In this document: positions 47,109-57,480 of the stretch, piece by piece
How positions within the stretch are numbered: position 1 is the stretch's first letter
How the letters are laid out: each line of letters starts with the position of its first letter
Source of the DNA: Gnetum montanum
Taxonomy: Eukaryota > Streptophyta > Gnetopsida > Gnetales > Gnetaceae
NCBI GenBank assembly: GCA_015680685.1
Contig: MNCI01011140.1
Span: 613,489 to 677,488 of the forward strand
Direction: 5' to 3'
Length of the DNA stretch: 64,000 nt
Notes under the pieces: generated by a model
Databases searched by the model: none
Seen by the model: the letters and a program-made list of their open reading frames with translations, nothing else
Told to the model about the DNA's origin: nothing
Program-made: the position numbers and the translations under genes

Positions 47109-49053
47109 TAACAAGTAGGATTAATAAATATTTTTCATTTTCTTTAATTTTAAAAATTTTGTTTTTCAAATTTTCACTTTTCAACTTATTATCTAATCTC
47201 TTTGCTTTTTTTTCTTTTTATCTTTTTACCTTTTTATGAGTAATCTCATCTAGGAATAAAACACTCATGTGAATTGTTGGTTGAGGTGTTGTTTTATGCT
47301 ATCAAGTCTCAGGTGACTCATTATGTGGACAGCGAGCCATAACATCCATCCACCCATTCTACTAATAAGAGGTTCTACCCTAGCTACAATGATAATTCTA
47401 ATCATTAAAACTTAAAGTAACCTTGTGCTCATTTTACCCAGAGCGAAGAAGGATGGACCAAGAGGGAATGACCAGTGTGTGACATCAAGGGGACTTGTGT
47501 ATTTTCTTTGGTAACATTTGTAGGTGTTATCATGTAGCTTGGTTGTACTAAGATCCTTGTAGATCTAAAGAAAAATGGGAGTAAGAGTAATCAAAAGGCG
47601 CTCCACCAGAAAAAAATAATGTTATTCTAGGGGGTCCCACTGGAAGGACATGCACCCATGCCTAAAGGTAGGCAGCTTCTTTGGATTAAGCAATACATCA
47701 AAAAAAAATCCAAAAGTGCCATAAGGAAATTCCAAATCACTCCTCCCTTGGACACAACGCCAAGTGATCATACGCCCTGCTAACATGATGCTCTCATGGT
47801 TGTCTATCATTGGGATTACACAATGCGATGTCACTAATAAGAGGAATGGACTTGGTCCTGATTTTGGAGTGACAGGCTAATGACACACTAATCATGCCTT
47901 ACACATAGGATTCATTATGCCCTAGGTTAGTTACCTCATGTCCCAATCTCTACAATCCCTTCTACAATTTGCCTCATCTCGTTGTTCATGTAATTGGGAC
48001 TCATGACTTGTGTAGCGTTGAATTTATACCTCATCACGGTGGTATTTACGTGTGTGTGTTTTGTGAAATTGGTGTCAATTACATTTAACTCTTCTAGTGC
48101 CTACGGACATTTTAAAGTGTGGTTACACAAGGGCATTATAGGTTAGAACCTACTTTGGGGAGGACCCACTTGCGTGACTTTTGTAATTTGCACTCATAAC
48201 ACATTGTCCTCACATCATTTTATACCCTCTGAGTATTGTATTATATCATTCTTCTTTCCCTTATCATCTTGCCTATTCAAACATTCCTATGTACAAACAC
48301 ATGTCCTTTTTCCTCATACTCTTCATGATTTTCATTACTAGAATTGACACCACTATCCTTTTTAGGCCTTTTGGCTTGATCATTCTTACCCTAGACCCCT
48401 TACATTGACTTAAAGTCCTCCATTTATACCGTAGGATTTTCAAAATTTATCAATTTTTCCAAGTACCCTATTTTCGATCGACTGTGACATCGAGTCCCCG
48501 CTATTGGGTACACTATATCGCGTCCTCAAAAACTATATATATGGAACCCCCCACCCCCACCCTAGCGAACGTCAACATCATTTGCAACTGTTCACGCAGG
48601 GGAGTTTTTCAAATTTTCTTCTATGACTTGCGATTGCGCCTCTCTTGTTCCAATAGCCATAACTCACTTGCTAGCGCTTTAATTTTCATTTTGTTTGAAA
48701 CCTACTAGAACCCAGAGTGTTTAGCTTAGTCGTGGAAGAGGGGTACACTTTGTATTGCACATAAATTTTTCAAAATTTGTCATCATCCAAAGGACACTAT
48801 TAAGGGTAATTAAGTATAAAACTAATAAGCACGTGCCAAAAACAATTTCATCTCCTCATCTATACCGGGAAATTAAACTTTGAAGCCACCTAAGCAAAGT
48901 GGGCCAAATATTAAAAAAATTTGGGGATATTTTCAAAAAAAATTTCTAACTTTAAATCACACGTAATAAAAACAAATTCATGAAGGCAAGGAGTAAGGTA
49001 TAACTTAACTTTGGTAAGCAATCTTACTAATGATTGGCCCCGTGTGATTGCAA
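47109..49053 (+). other. E4 spacer
   Basis: Non-coding, similar to the 3' region of E1-E3 in the sense orientation, for example TTTGGGGAGGACCCACTTGCG at about 48150 and GACATCAAGGGGACTTGTG at about 47480. Short frames on either strand are not shared with the other elements. Confidence 0.55.
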
Positions 49054-50690
49054 ATGGCCCCAAAGCATGGACAACAAGAAGGTCCCTCTCAAGGTGCGTC
49101 TAAGTGACCCAGGAAAGGTAGAGGATAGGTGTCTACCAAACAACATATAGAACAGGAGAAGTAGTCCTTCAGTATCCATCAAGAGACTCCTACTATTGTA
49201 TAATTAGGACAAGCAAAAGGAGTTGTTGCAGTGCCTAAATAGGGACAATGCCTCACGTTTTCCTTGGAGTGTGTTCAGGCCATCCGTGAAAGGTCTACAT
49301 TAGCTGCAGTGATCGTGGAATTGAACTTCAGACCCTTCACAGAATTTGCTCCTAAGGCTGTTAACGACCAACTCAAAGAGTCCCCATTATGGCCTATCCT
49401 CTTCGAAAGTGGTGCTTGGTACTTGGGAGAAATGTACCAGTTTTGGCACAATAAGGAAGAAGGCACCATAGTTGACATTTGTGGTGTGTTTGTCAATTTT
49501 TCCACCAAGGCCATTTTGGAAGTGTTAAACCTTCCAAATATAGGGCCGAAGGTTGCTCACTTGTCCACTTGCTCCGATGCTAATGTGCGAAAGGTTTGGT
49601 TGGACAGGGCATATGGTAAAGAAGATAAGATATATGGAGAATTGATGTTGGAAGAGAGAACCTACTTCAAGATATGTACTTATTACATCTTCCCCACAAA
49701 AGGATTAAACAAGATTTGAATATATGCAGCAAGAGGAAGTGCGATATTGATGGGAAAGGTTAATGCTAACCTACCCCATCTATATCTCATGGAGACCTTA
49801 AGGTAGTTCAAAGAACACAAAACAGGAAAGTTCGCATTGCCCTTCCCTTGTCTCATCAAGAAGCTGTGCAAGCATGGTGGTACTCTGGGGTACACCAATG
49901 ACATCCCCAGAAGAGCCCAAAATGCTTCATTTGCTGAATTGTTGAAGCTACCAGCTCCAAGAAAAAGTGTTGGTGAGATGTTGGAGCCAAAGCAAGAGCA
50001 AGAACAGATGATAGGGCCCACTACAACTTAAACTGTAGGGCCTAGCCAACTCCCAAGCTCAAGGCCCAATCAACAACAAGAAGCGGGGCCCAACATCAAC
50101 CAACAAGATGTCACAACAACACAATCATACCTCATCTCTACCAAGGGAAAGCTGGTCATGGCAGAGATTAGAGCCAAGCACGTAGAAGCAGAGTTAGCAA
50201 AACTCCAAGAGAGGCTCGTAACCCTACAAGCTGTATAGCGGGACCCCTCTCAATTTGTTCCTGTAGACCAACTGGACACCTTCAGAACTGAGCAACTCAA
50301 TAAATTGTTGGCGAACAATAAAAGAGTGGTGGAGGAGAAAGACAAGGCCAATTGGGATGCCTCCAAGGCACAAGCACAAACCCACGTGCACGCAAAGGCA
50401 CTCAAAGCCTTACAAGAGGAGATAAATAGCTCGTTGCTGACAATCTTTAGTTGACCGCTGTGGAGAAACAGAAGAATGTTCTCGAAGAAAACTTTCAACA
50501 GCTATGAGAATAATTAATCAAGGTCAATCAACAAATGAACCGTTTGACCCAAGAAAATTAAACCCTCTTAATGGAGGAGGTACACACAATCCATCAGAAG
50601 ATAACCATCGAAATAAGGACATGACAAAACGAGGCCAAGCAGCACGAAAAGTTAAAAGAGCATTTCCAAGACTAGGTAGGGATGTATAAG
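49054..50690 (+). pseudogene. extra ORF of E4: globular domain plus coiled coil
   Basis: Starts at ATG 49054 (MAPKHGQQEGPSQGAS), in frame with the long open piece 49264-49719. Globular domain: ELNFRPFTEFAPKAVNDQ, SPLWPILFESGAWYLGEMY, GVFVNFSTKAILEVLNLP, ERTYFKICTYYI, then after a stop GKVNANLPHLYLMETLR and GKFALPFPCLIKKLCKHGG, all co-linear with the ORF of E3. From about 50140 a Lys/Glu/Ala-rich coiled coil (AEIRAKHVEAELAKLQERL, then EEKDKANWDASKAQAQTH). It is shorter than the E3 version, with the C-terminus cut off. Better preserved than the gag next to it. Function unknown. The LPNxG and LPFPCxIKK patterns recall a plant transposon-protein domain found with gypsy elements. Confidence 0.7.
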
Positions 50691-50769
50691 AAAATCATTA
50701 AGAAAGAGATCCATATGGCCAAAACCCACATCAAAACTTTCAGTGCTCAACACACTAATTGGCGAACAC

Positions 50770-50881
50770 CTGTGAAAACTTGTTTTAGGAGACTATCGCC
50801 TAGGGCGCCTCTCGTATGGATACGGAAACCCGGGAATAGTCTCGGCTGGAAAGGGCTATGTGACAATAATAATAATAATAA
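50770..50881 (+). mobile_element. possible 3' end of a non-LTR element with AAT tail
   Basis: A GC-richer block (CGCCTAGGGCGCCTCTCG, CCCGGGAATAGTCTCGGCTG) ends in GTGACAATAATAATAATAATAATG. Its composition is unlike both flanks, and the trinucleotide tail is typical of LINE or SINE 3' ends. It marks the point where E4 ends. No family assigned. Confidence 0.35.
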
Positions 50882-53663
50882 TGAAGTCCACTAATGAAAT
50901 ATTCTTAACCATATGTATTACAACATTAATGAATATAAAATTCCGTTAATAAACTAGTACTAAAGATGCACAACCTTTCATATGTCTGTAACATCAAACT
51001 TCAAGATTCTACTATAAAAATTCAATTCCTCAGAGCTTAAACAATATGTGATCCCCTGTGCATTTTACAGAGAAATCATAATGGTGAAAGTCTATCTTAA
51101 ATTACTTCTCTGACTCTAGGTTGACTAAAAATTTTAAAAGATTGTCGTGACTAGCAAGTAAAACTCATTCCTTTTGTACTATAGAGACGCTGATTTCGTC
51201 ACACACAACGCCACTCCAAAGCAACAACTATTTTGAATTTAGATACTTAAACAATTTTCAGTATATCAGAAAATGGCACATCGCTGACAGCAAATGCAGT
51301 TACCGAATTTTAACAAGCAGATTGCACGTAAGCATAAACTAAATACTGGCCAATGGCGATGATGTTGTCACTGAGGATGAAACATTTTTGGTAGTGTTAC
51401 CATAGATAGAAACTTATACTTGCTACTGTGCTGCAAATGCAGGCAACAAAACTATACTTATTAGGGCAACGTAATGAAATAGGGCAACGCAACGGGATCA
51501 TAAGGAGTTTTCCGATTGAAAACGATTTATGAGTTGAAGAATGCAATATATTAGTATCTAAGGATTTGAGGATTTGAAAGCCGAAAAAAAATTGCTCTTT
51601 GAATTTAAAAAAAAAAACAATGAAAGTTTAAGCATTAAAAAAAAGTTTAAAATTAGTGCATAGAGTGATATATGGCACAATGTACTAGTAACATGTTTTG
51701 AAATGCTGAAAATATTAAATATCTGTAATTGAAAATGCCAAACTTTTTTGATATTGTTGTATGTCACTGAGATGCAGGTGTGGTTGCAGCCGTCGGTGCG
51801 TCCGTCACGTCCTGCTCACTCGCTACAAGCGTCTGCCGTTACCCTAGCATCCCGAGAGAAGGCCACCATCTGCAAATGCATTGCTGTCAGATGTGTGTCG
51901 CTCGCAGTAACAAGAGGCTAAAATATGGGTTGCATGTGGCCAGAGAAAACAGAAGAACAAAATAAAACAGCAGCTGCTAATGGACATGCATTGTCAACCG
52001 CTATGCATTTCAAAAGAAAGATCAGCCCCCAGCTCCCTGTTGCCAATTCCAACCCCACCCTGTTTATAGCGGCTCTGCGAGAGAAACCCTAACCCTAAAT
52101 CGTTTGTTTCTGTGAAATGTCGTCAACCGCCAACTACCTTTGCCATGCCAAACGCTACGCGGGAAACTGCCACCACTAATATTTGACATTTGAAACGATG
52201 TGAAATGCATAGAATAACAACTTTTGATATAAAAAATTGATGGCACTTGTTACTGGTAATAAGGATAAGCACAAATAAGTTACTGTGTAAATTCAAATAC
52301 TATATGAACTTAGAAGCATCTCAATAGAGGTTTACACATCAAGTTGTAATTCTAGGGAATATTACCTCTACAACTCTATATCTAACCTTACAACTAATTT
52401 AAAATGCAATTGCTATGTTATTATTGTTGGTCAAGGTCCTATGCCTAGCATGGGTGAGGTTGGGTGAGGTTGGCCTCAACACCTAGGATTACCAAGCTAA
52501 AACTCTTACCATTAAACTAATACCTTATATTTGTTTGCATACTTACGTTACCTTTGTTCTTTATACTTCCCCGCCGTACCAGAACAGAGTTGCTTGTAAG
52601 GGATAAAACATCTAAAATCTATGGACCCCAGCTTTCTTAGGAAAACATCCAAATTCTGTGGACCGCCGTAGTTTACTTGAAGAAAATTCAAAGAATTTAT
52701 TTGCGTACGGCACATTATTTCAACCGGCTACGTCAACGGATTTTGCAATAACAACGGTATTCAAAAGGTTACTTTTTTAGGAAATCCAAAGAAAACTAAA
52801 TATAAATATAAATATAAATCCTAGAAATACAGTACGTTTTAATTTAATCGGTTGTCCAGGATATATAATCTGTGGGTTAAGAATGAGCCTAGCTTACCGC
52901 AGGCGAGAAAGTCTACCCGCATAATTATTTGTGATTTGCAGGCTTTAGCGGCTGCCCTTCAGATAAGATATTGCACTACAGCAAAATGCGTCAAGCATTT
53001 GAACTCTGCCAATGGCCACTGAGAGAGAGAAGGGAGGAAAAAAACAAAAATCACAAGAAGAAAAAAAAAAGACAGAGCAACAGCACCTGGACTCAGATCC
53101 AACATTTAGTACAACAAAAGCCAACAATCCCAGGATTGTGTTTTTCAATTTTTTTTTTCTTTTTTTGGTGAATTCCTTAGTACAGTCACATGGAAACCAT
53201 TGGGTCCTGATTTTTCAAAAGCAATCCGTCTGTGCAGTAAAATCACGCCGAACACAAACAAAATTGTAATTGGGCATGCAGTTAAGTTAGTTACTTATCG
53301 AAAACAACATTAAATCTTTTTACGCTGAGTATTAAAGGAATGAAAAATCTTGTTGGTAACTGCGGACAGCTGCGGCGATTCTCAGCCCAGCCCAGTTCAT
53401 GAGCTGTTTCGTTACTCGGTTGTTGTTGTTGTTATTATTATTATAATCATTATCATTATTCTTTATTGCAGTCATGTGATTCTATCTTCAAATCCAGGGA
53501 TGCCACTTTCCTTCTGGTTTGAGCATACACAGAATCTGAGAGACTATAGTATTAATACGTTGCATATGCAATTATCCTGATAGAAGCATCATCTTTCGAA
53601 GAAATCTATGTATTGTACATTATTGCAAGTTCAAGTTTTGCAGGAAATTTTGTGACAGCAGGC
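50882..53663 (+). other. low-copy upstream region of the WAT1-like gene
   Basis: No similarity to the surrounding elements. Holds a more GC-rich patch (51775-52190) with a telo-box, a possible tRNA-like SINE on the minus strand near 52450-52530 (TAATGGTAAGAGTTTTAGC on the complement), purine-rich runs at 53025-53080, a T-run at 53146-53167 and a TTG/TTA/ATT microsatellite at 53421-53465. A TTTTGCAG acceptor-like site at 53635-53642 precedes the start codon and may end an intron in the 5' leader. No other gene is supported. Confidence 0.5.
52058..52100 (+). promoter_or_regulatory. TATA-like box followed by telo-box
   Basis: CTGTTTATAGCGG followed about 20 bases on by AAACCCTAACCCTAAATCG. The AAACCCTAA telo-box near a transcription start is common in plant promoters of growth-related genes. 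The only ORF directly downstream is 20 codons (52117-52179), which I do not call. It could serve a distant leader exon of the WAT1-like gene, but the distance of 1.5 kb makes this uncertain. Confidence 0.3.
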
Positions 53664-56141
53664 ATGATGCATATGGAGAAATTCAGAACGGAATTAGCAC
53701 AGATATGCCTGCAAACAGCTCTTGCAGCCATGAACGTTCTCATCAGGGTTGCTCTTGCTCGTGGGATGAACCAGTTGGTGTTCGTTACCTACAGACAAGT
53801 CGTTGCTGCAGTAGCCATTGCTCCATTTGCTTTAATCAAAGAAAGGTCAGCGGAACAATACACATAAATTCAGCAGATATTCTCAAATTTTTTGGGACCT
53901 TTTAATTAAGCTGAGACTTCACTGAATTCATTTACGGCTTATGTAACAGGAACCAAAGGCCTCCATTGACATTCGCCATAAGTCTGCAGATTTTCGGGCT
54001 GGCGTTTTGTGGGTGAGTGAAATGAACATTCACGAGTTTGTTGGTCAATACTTAATGTATATCCACCATCAACTGGTTGCTGGATTTCTGTTAACGGTGC
54101 AGAATTACTTTAAATCAGAACTTGTTCTTCGCCGGCATGCAATATACGGGCACCACTTTTGCAGCTTCAATGGGCAACATTCTCCCGGCATGCACTTTTG
54201 TAATGGCCGCTGTCCTTGGGTATGAATTTCAGAATCTTCAATTTCAGACCGCTAAAATCTAATTATTCTTCTTCTTAGTGGGAAGTTTAACTTAGCCTAA
54301 TGGACAGTTTCTGTGGAATAGGCCATAAATAGGTCCTTAATTTGTGCAGGTTTAGGGATAGACGGCTTACCATTTATATTGAAATTTATCCTCTGTTAAG
54401 AGATGGTTACAGTTTAAATATTGATTTGGCCCTTAGAAAAGGACCCAAGGATCTACCTGTGTACATTTCGATCAATTTTTTTAAATGACCTAAGCGCTCA
54501 AAGCATGAAAAACTGATAAAAATTGAAAACAAATAATTATGACTTTGGAAGATAACAGAGCATTTGAATGAAGTAGCTGCAGGAATAGTTGTTTTAGTCT
54601 TCTAGATGGTTTGGGTATATGTGCAAAAAAATATTAACTAGTCAGCTTATTTTTTTAAAAAAAGATTGCTATATTGTTGTTCCAGCTTATCTAAGGGCAG
54701 AGTGAAGGAAACATAGTCAAAAACAATGAAAAAAATGCAATAATAAACCTAAGGAAAGAATTAAAAAAAGATAGTAAAAAACAAGGAAGAAATTACAAAT
54801 AAACTTAGAAAAAAAAAAACGGGATTTGAGTTTTAACCTATATAGTCCTTCATGTTTTATGCCCTGGGATTTTCATGTGTTTTTATTGGCATGTATTGAT
54901 GTGTCCCTCCTGACTCTGAATTACTAATGTTCACACGTATTTGATGGCAGATTTGAGGATGTCCGCATCAGAAGTATTGCAGGGAAAGCCAAGGTTGTGG
55001 GCACATTGGGTTGTGTAAGTGGTGCCATGGTCATGACATTCTACAAAGGTCCTCCTCTCAAGCTTCTCCACTTATCCAGTGAAGAAACCAACAGGCTTAT
55101 TGGCTCAATTTTACTTCTCGGCAGTGTGCTTTGTTGGTCAATATGGTTGATATTTCAGGTGAGGCTCTTCTTAATTAGCTTGAAGGGTACAGTTTTCCTG
55201 TGTCCTTTGCTCCTCAGCTTTTTCCCCATTTTATAAAATGTGTTCATTTACGAAAGTCTATCAACGCTGCTGGTTTAACCATCAAAGATTTTCGCATTTA
55301 AAGATTCGTTTGAATCTTCTACCCATTATCTACTGTGTTTTGATTTTAACAAATTTTACAATTGAGAATTTTCTTATGTGTTGCAGGCTTACGTGGTGAA
55401 GAAGTATCCTGCACACTTTACGATGATAGCCATAATGTTTGTGTGGGCGGCACTGCAATGTGGCAGCCTTGCAATGTTTGCAGCAAAAGCACCAACATTT
55501 ACATGGACATTTGCTGAAAATATGCAACTCTATACTTGTCTTTATGCAGTAAGCCTTTCTTGTCAATTTGAACCATGCTCAGAGCATGTTTTCCTTAGTT
55601 TAACTATGTTTTGGCATTTGATAATCAGGTTCTTTTATTCATTTATTTGTTTTTGGTGGTTTCATTCTCACCATAATTTCTATTTGGATGCAACAGGGCA
55701 CTATCTGTTCTGCATTTGCTCTGTGTATTCAAAGTTGGTGTTTAGAGAGAAAAGGTCCAGTCTTTGTCGCAACTTTCAATCCCGTCTGCGCAATAGCAGT
55801 AGCCATAATAGAGATCACTATTTTGCATTATGCTCTCCACCTTGGAAGGTAAATGTCAACTGTTTTCTGGCTACTCTGACTATTGTTCTAACCTGCAAAG
55901 ATGTCCTAAATTTTGATGTTCTTGACATGGCAGTTTGGTAGGAGCAGTGGTTATAGTGCTGGGTTTGTACATGGTTTTATGGGGAAAGGCTAAACAGCAT
56001 GAAGAAAATGTGGTTGATCAAAGTTCTGTTTCTAATGATGTAATCAAAACATACAAGGAGGAGGAATTCAATCCCCAAGTTTTCGGTCATGTAAAAGTGG
56101 ATATCACAGTACCATTGTTGCATGATCAACAGCATCCATAA
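53664..56141 (+). CDS. WAT1-related (nodulin MtN21/EamA) transporter, seven exons
   Basis: Exons 53664-53845, 53950-54012, 54103-54219, 54951-55158, 55387-55548, 55697-55848, 55934-56141. All introns are GT-AG and the joined frame is open for 363 codons, the usual family length. The protein is a string of about ten hydrophobic segments forming two EamA-type repeats. Family landmarks are YRQVVAAVAIAPFALIKER (end of exon 1), RPPLTF, ITLNQNLFFAGMQYTGTTFA (exon 3), GNILPACTFVMA, KGPVFVATFNP (exon 6) and LGLYMVLWGKAKQ before a hydrophilic C-tail. Relatives move amino acids or auxin across the plasma membrane or tonoplast. The substrate here cannot be told. The start was chosen at the first ATG of the frame, and another Met follows at residue 2 and again at 4. 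The longest intron is 731 bp. No damage is seen. An AATAAA overlaps the region just after the stop. Confidence 0.93.
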
Positions 56142-57480
56142 TAAATTCTATCCCTCATGATTAAACGATTGTCCGGCACACAAAAAAAAATCCAATTGGA
56201 ATTGCACCAGCATCTCTAACCTATGCTGACACAAAAAATGCTGGTTTCCTCTTCCAACCTGATGTATTTGTTTCTGAAATATACCTCAGTAATCCTTATG
56301 TGAGGAGCTAAGAACCAAGTCGTCGTCATTACCGCTGCCAAAAACAAATATCTCTGTTCACATGCCATAACCATGAATCAAGTTAAAATCCAGGTTTGAA
56401 AATCATCGTTCACAGTATCAACAGCTTATTGCTCTTTTGTGCGTGTTCTCTTTTTCAGCCCTACAAAAATCAACGCCTCTGAGAAATCAGCAGATTCTAA
56501 CAGGGTTTTACAAATATCTCTAAGCTATAATGAAAATATACGATGCCTGCTATCAAACGCTATTTGCAAACAGCTCTCTAAAATAATGTTTTTTTTTTCA
56601 GAAATTACTGGTAATATGATAACTACACATGCAGAATCCTCTTTGCAAGTCATTTATACGTGCAGCGACTAACCCCAACGCTTTCTGCGATGATTCTTGT
56701 TCATTCATAAAGATGCATGTAGGTTGCAGCGCTCGAATACGGAAGCTTGAAATTTTATGGAGCTAAAACGACATAACAGGGGTAAGTCGTAGACACCCAG
56801 AGCTAACCATTTACTCTCAGATCACCAATGTGGTCGTTACTTTATTAAGTGTATCCGCATGCAATTATACGATACGGTAGAGGCATGAGAATGAGGCATA
56901 ACATCATAAACTGAATTTGAATTTGAATTTTTACTTTCGCTGAGACCCTCTTCATTCATAGCATCAATGGGTTTCAATTTTAGACCAATAAGGTGTTAGC
57001 TTAGAAGTAAGAAAGTAAGAGAGTTGGCAGAGAGGTTATAAGTCCGATTTGAGTAGCAACGTCCAAGATATAAATTTTAAAAAATTTAGAAACTGACAGT
57101 GCTCATGTTTGATCTCAATGGATAAAGCTGGCTCATAGGTTTACCGGTTCCTTTTTGTTGTTTCTAAGTTTCTCCTTTGCTTCTCTACTTTTATACCTTG
57201 AATTTTTATTTTTTTGAAAGTTGCATGTTCGATTTTAGTGAGCAACCTTCAATAATGGATTTTTCACTTCCACAAAAATACCCCATGTCACATGTTAAAT
57301 TCAGTGGACGACACTTAATTATGGATTTACCACTTTCACTAAAACACCTCAAGTCACATGTTCAATTTCAATAGGCAACACTCAGTGGAAACTAGAAACT
57401 AGAAATTTTTATTATGTTTAGGAAATCACAAAGGATTTGTTGGATGGTTAGAGAGCTTCAACATATTTTTGAAGAAACTT
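56142..57480. other. downstream region of the WAT1-like gene
   Basis: The 3' untranslated region probably begins here (AATAAA at 56142-56147). Nothing coding is supported. The small plus frame at 56439-56672 has no recognisable content. Near 56990-57130 a possible SINE-like segment occurs (GGTGTTAGCTTAGAAGTAAGA). A short tandem repeat follows at 57224-57395. Confidence 0.45.
57224..57395 (+). repeat. two and a half tandem units of about 67 bp
   Basis: Units begin CATGTT at 57224, 57291 and 57357 and share ATGGATTT, CACTTYCACWAAAA and CCYCAWGTCA blocks. The third unit is cut short. Apparent open frame here is a by-product. Confidence 0.75.

Larger units (their letters stand above)
44123..50765 (+). 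mobile_element. E4: gypsy element with gag and extra ORF only, 3' end missing
   Basis: 5' LTR (44123-44978), primer-binding site (44980-44996) and gag (from 45117) in plus orientation, then a 1.9-kb spacer similar to that of E1-E3 and an extra ORF (49054-50690) homologous to that of E3. Between gag and spacer there is no protease, RT, RNase H or integrase. No 3' LTR, purine tract at an LTR or target duplication is found. The element fades out by about 50765, just before a segment ending in an AAT repeat. It is the only plus-strand gypsy copy in the window. Confidence 0.8.

Noticed and set aside
52083-52101. Interstitial telomere repeat
   Set aside because: Only two CCCTAAA-type units. A promoter telo-box is more likely than telomeric DNA.
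52117-52179. 20-codon ORF after the telo-box
   Set aside because: Too short and without any family or conservation evidence.
53421-53465. TTG/TTA/ATT run as a possible functional repeat
   Set aside because: Simple microsatellite upstream of the gene with no sign of function.
55378-55941. 187-residue single open frame across exons 5-6 of the WAT1-like gene
   Set aside because: It reads through two introns with good GT-AG sites. The spliced version gives the family sequence, the read-through does not.
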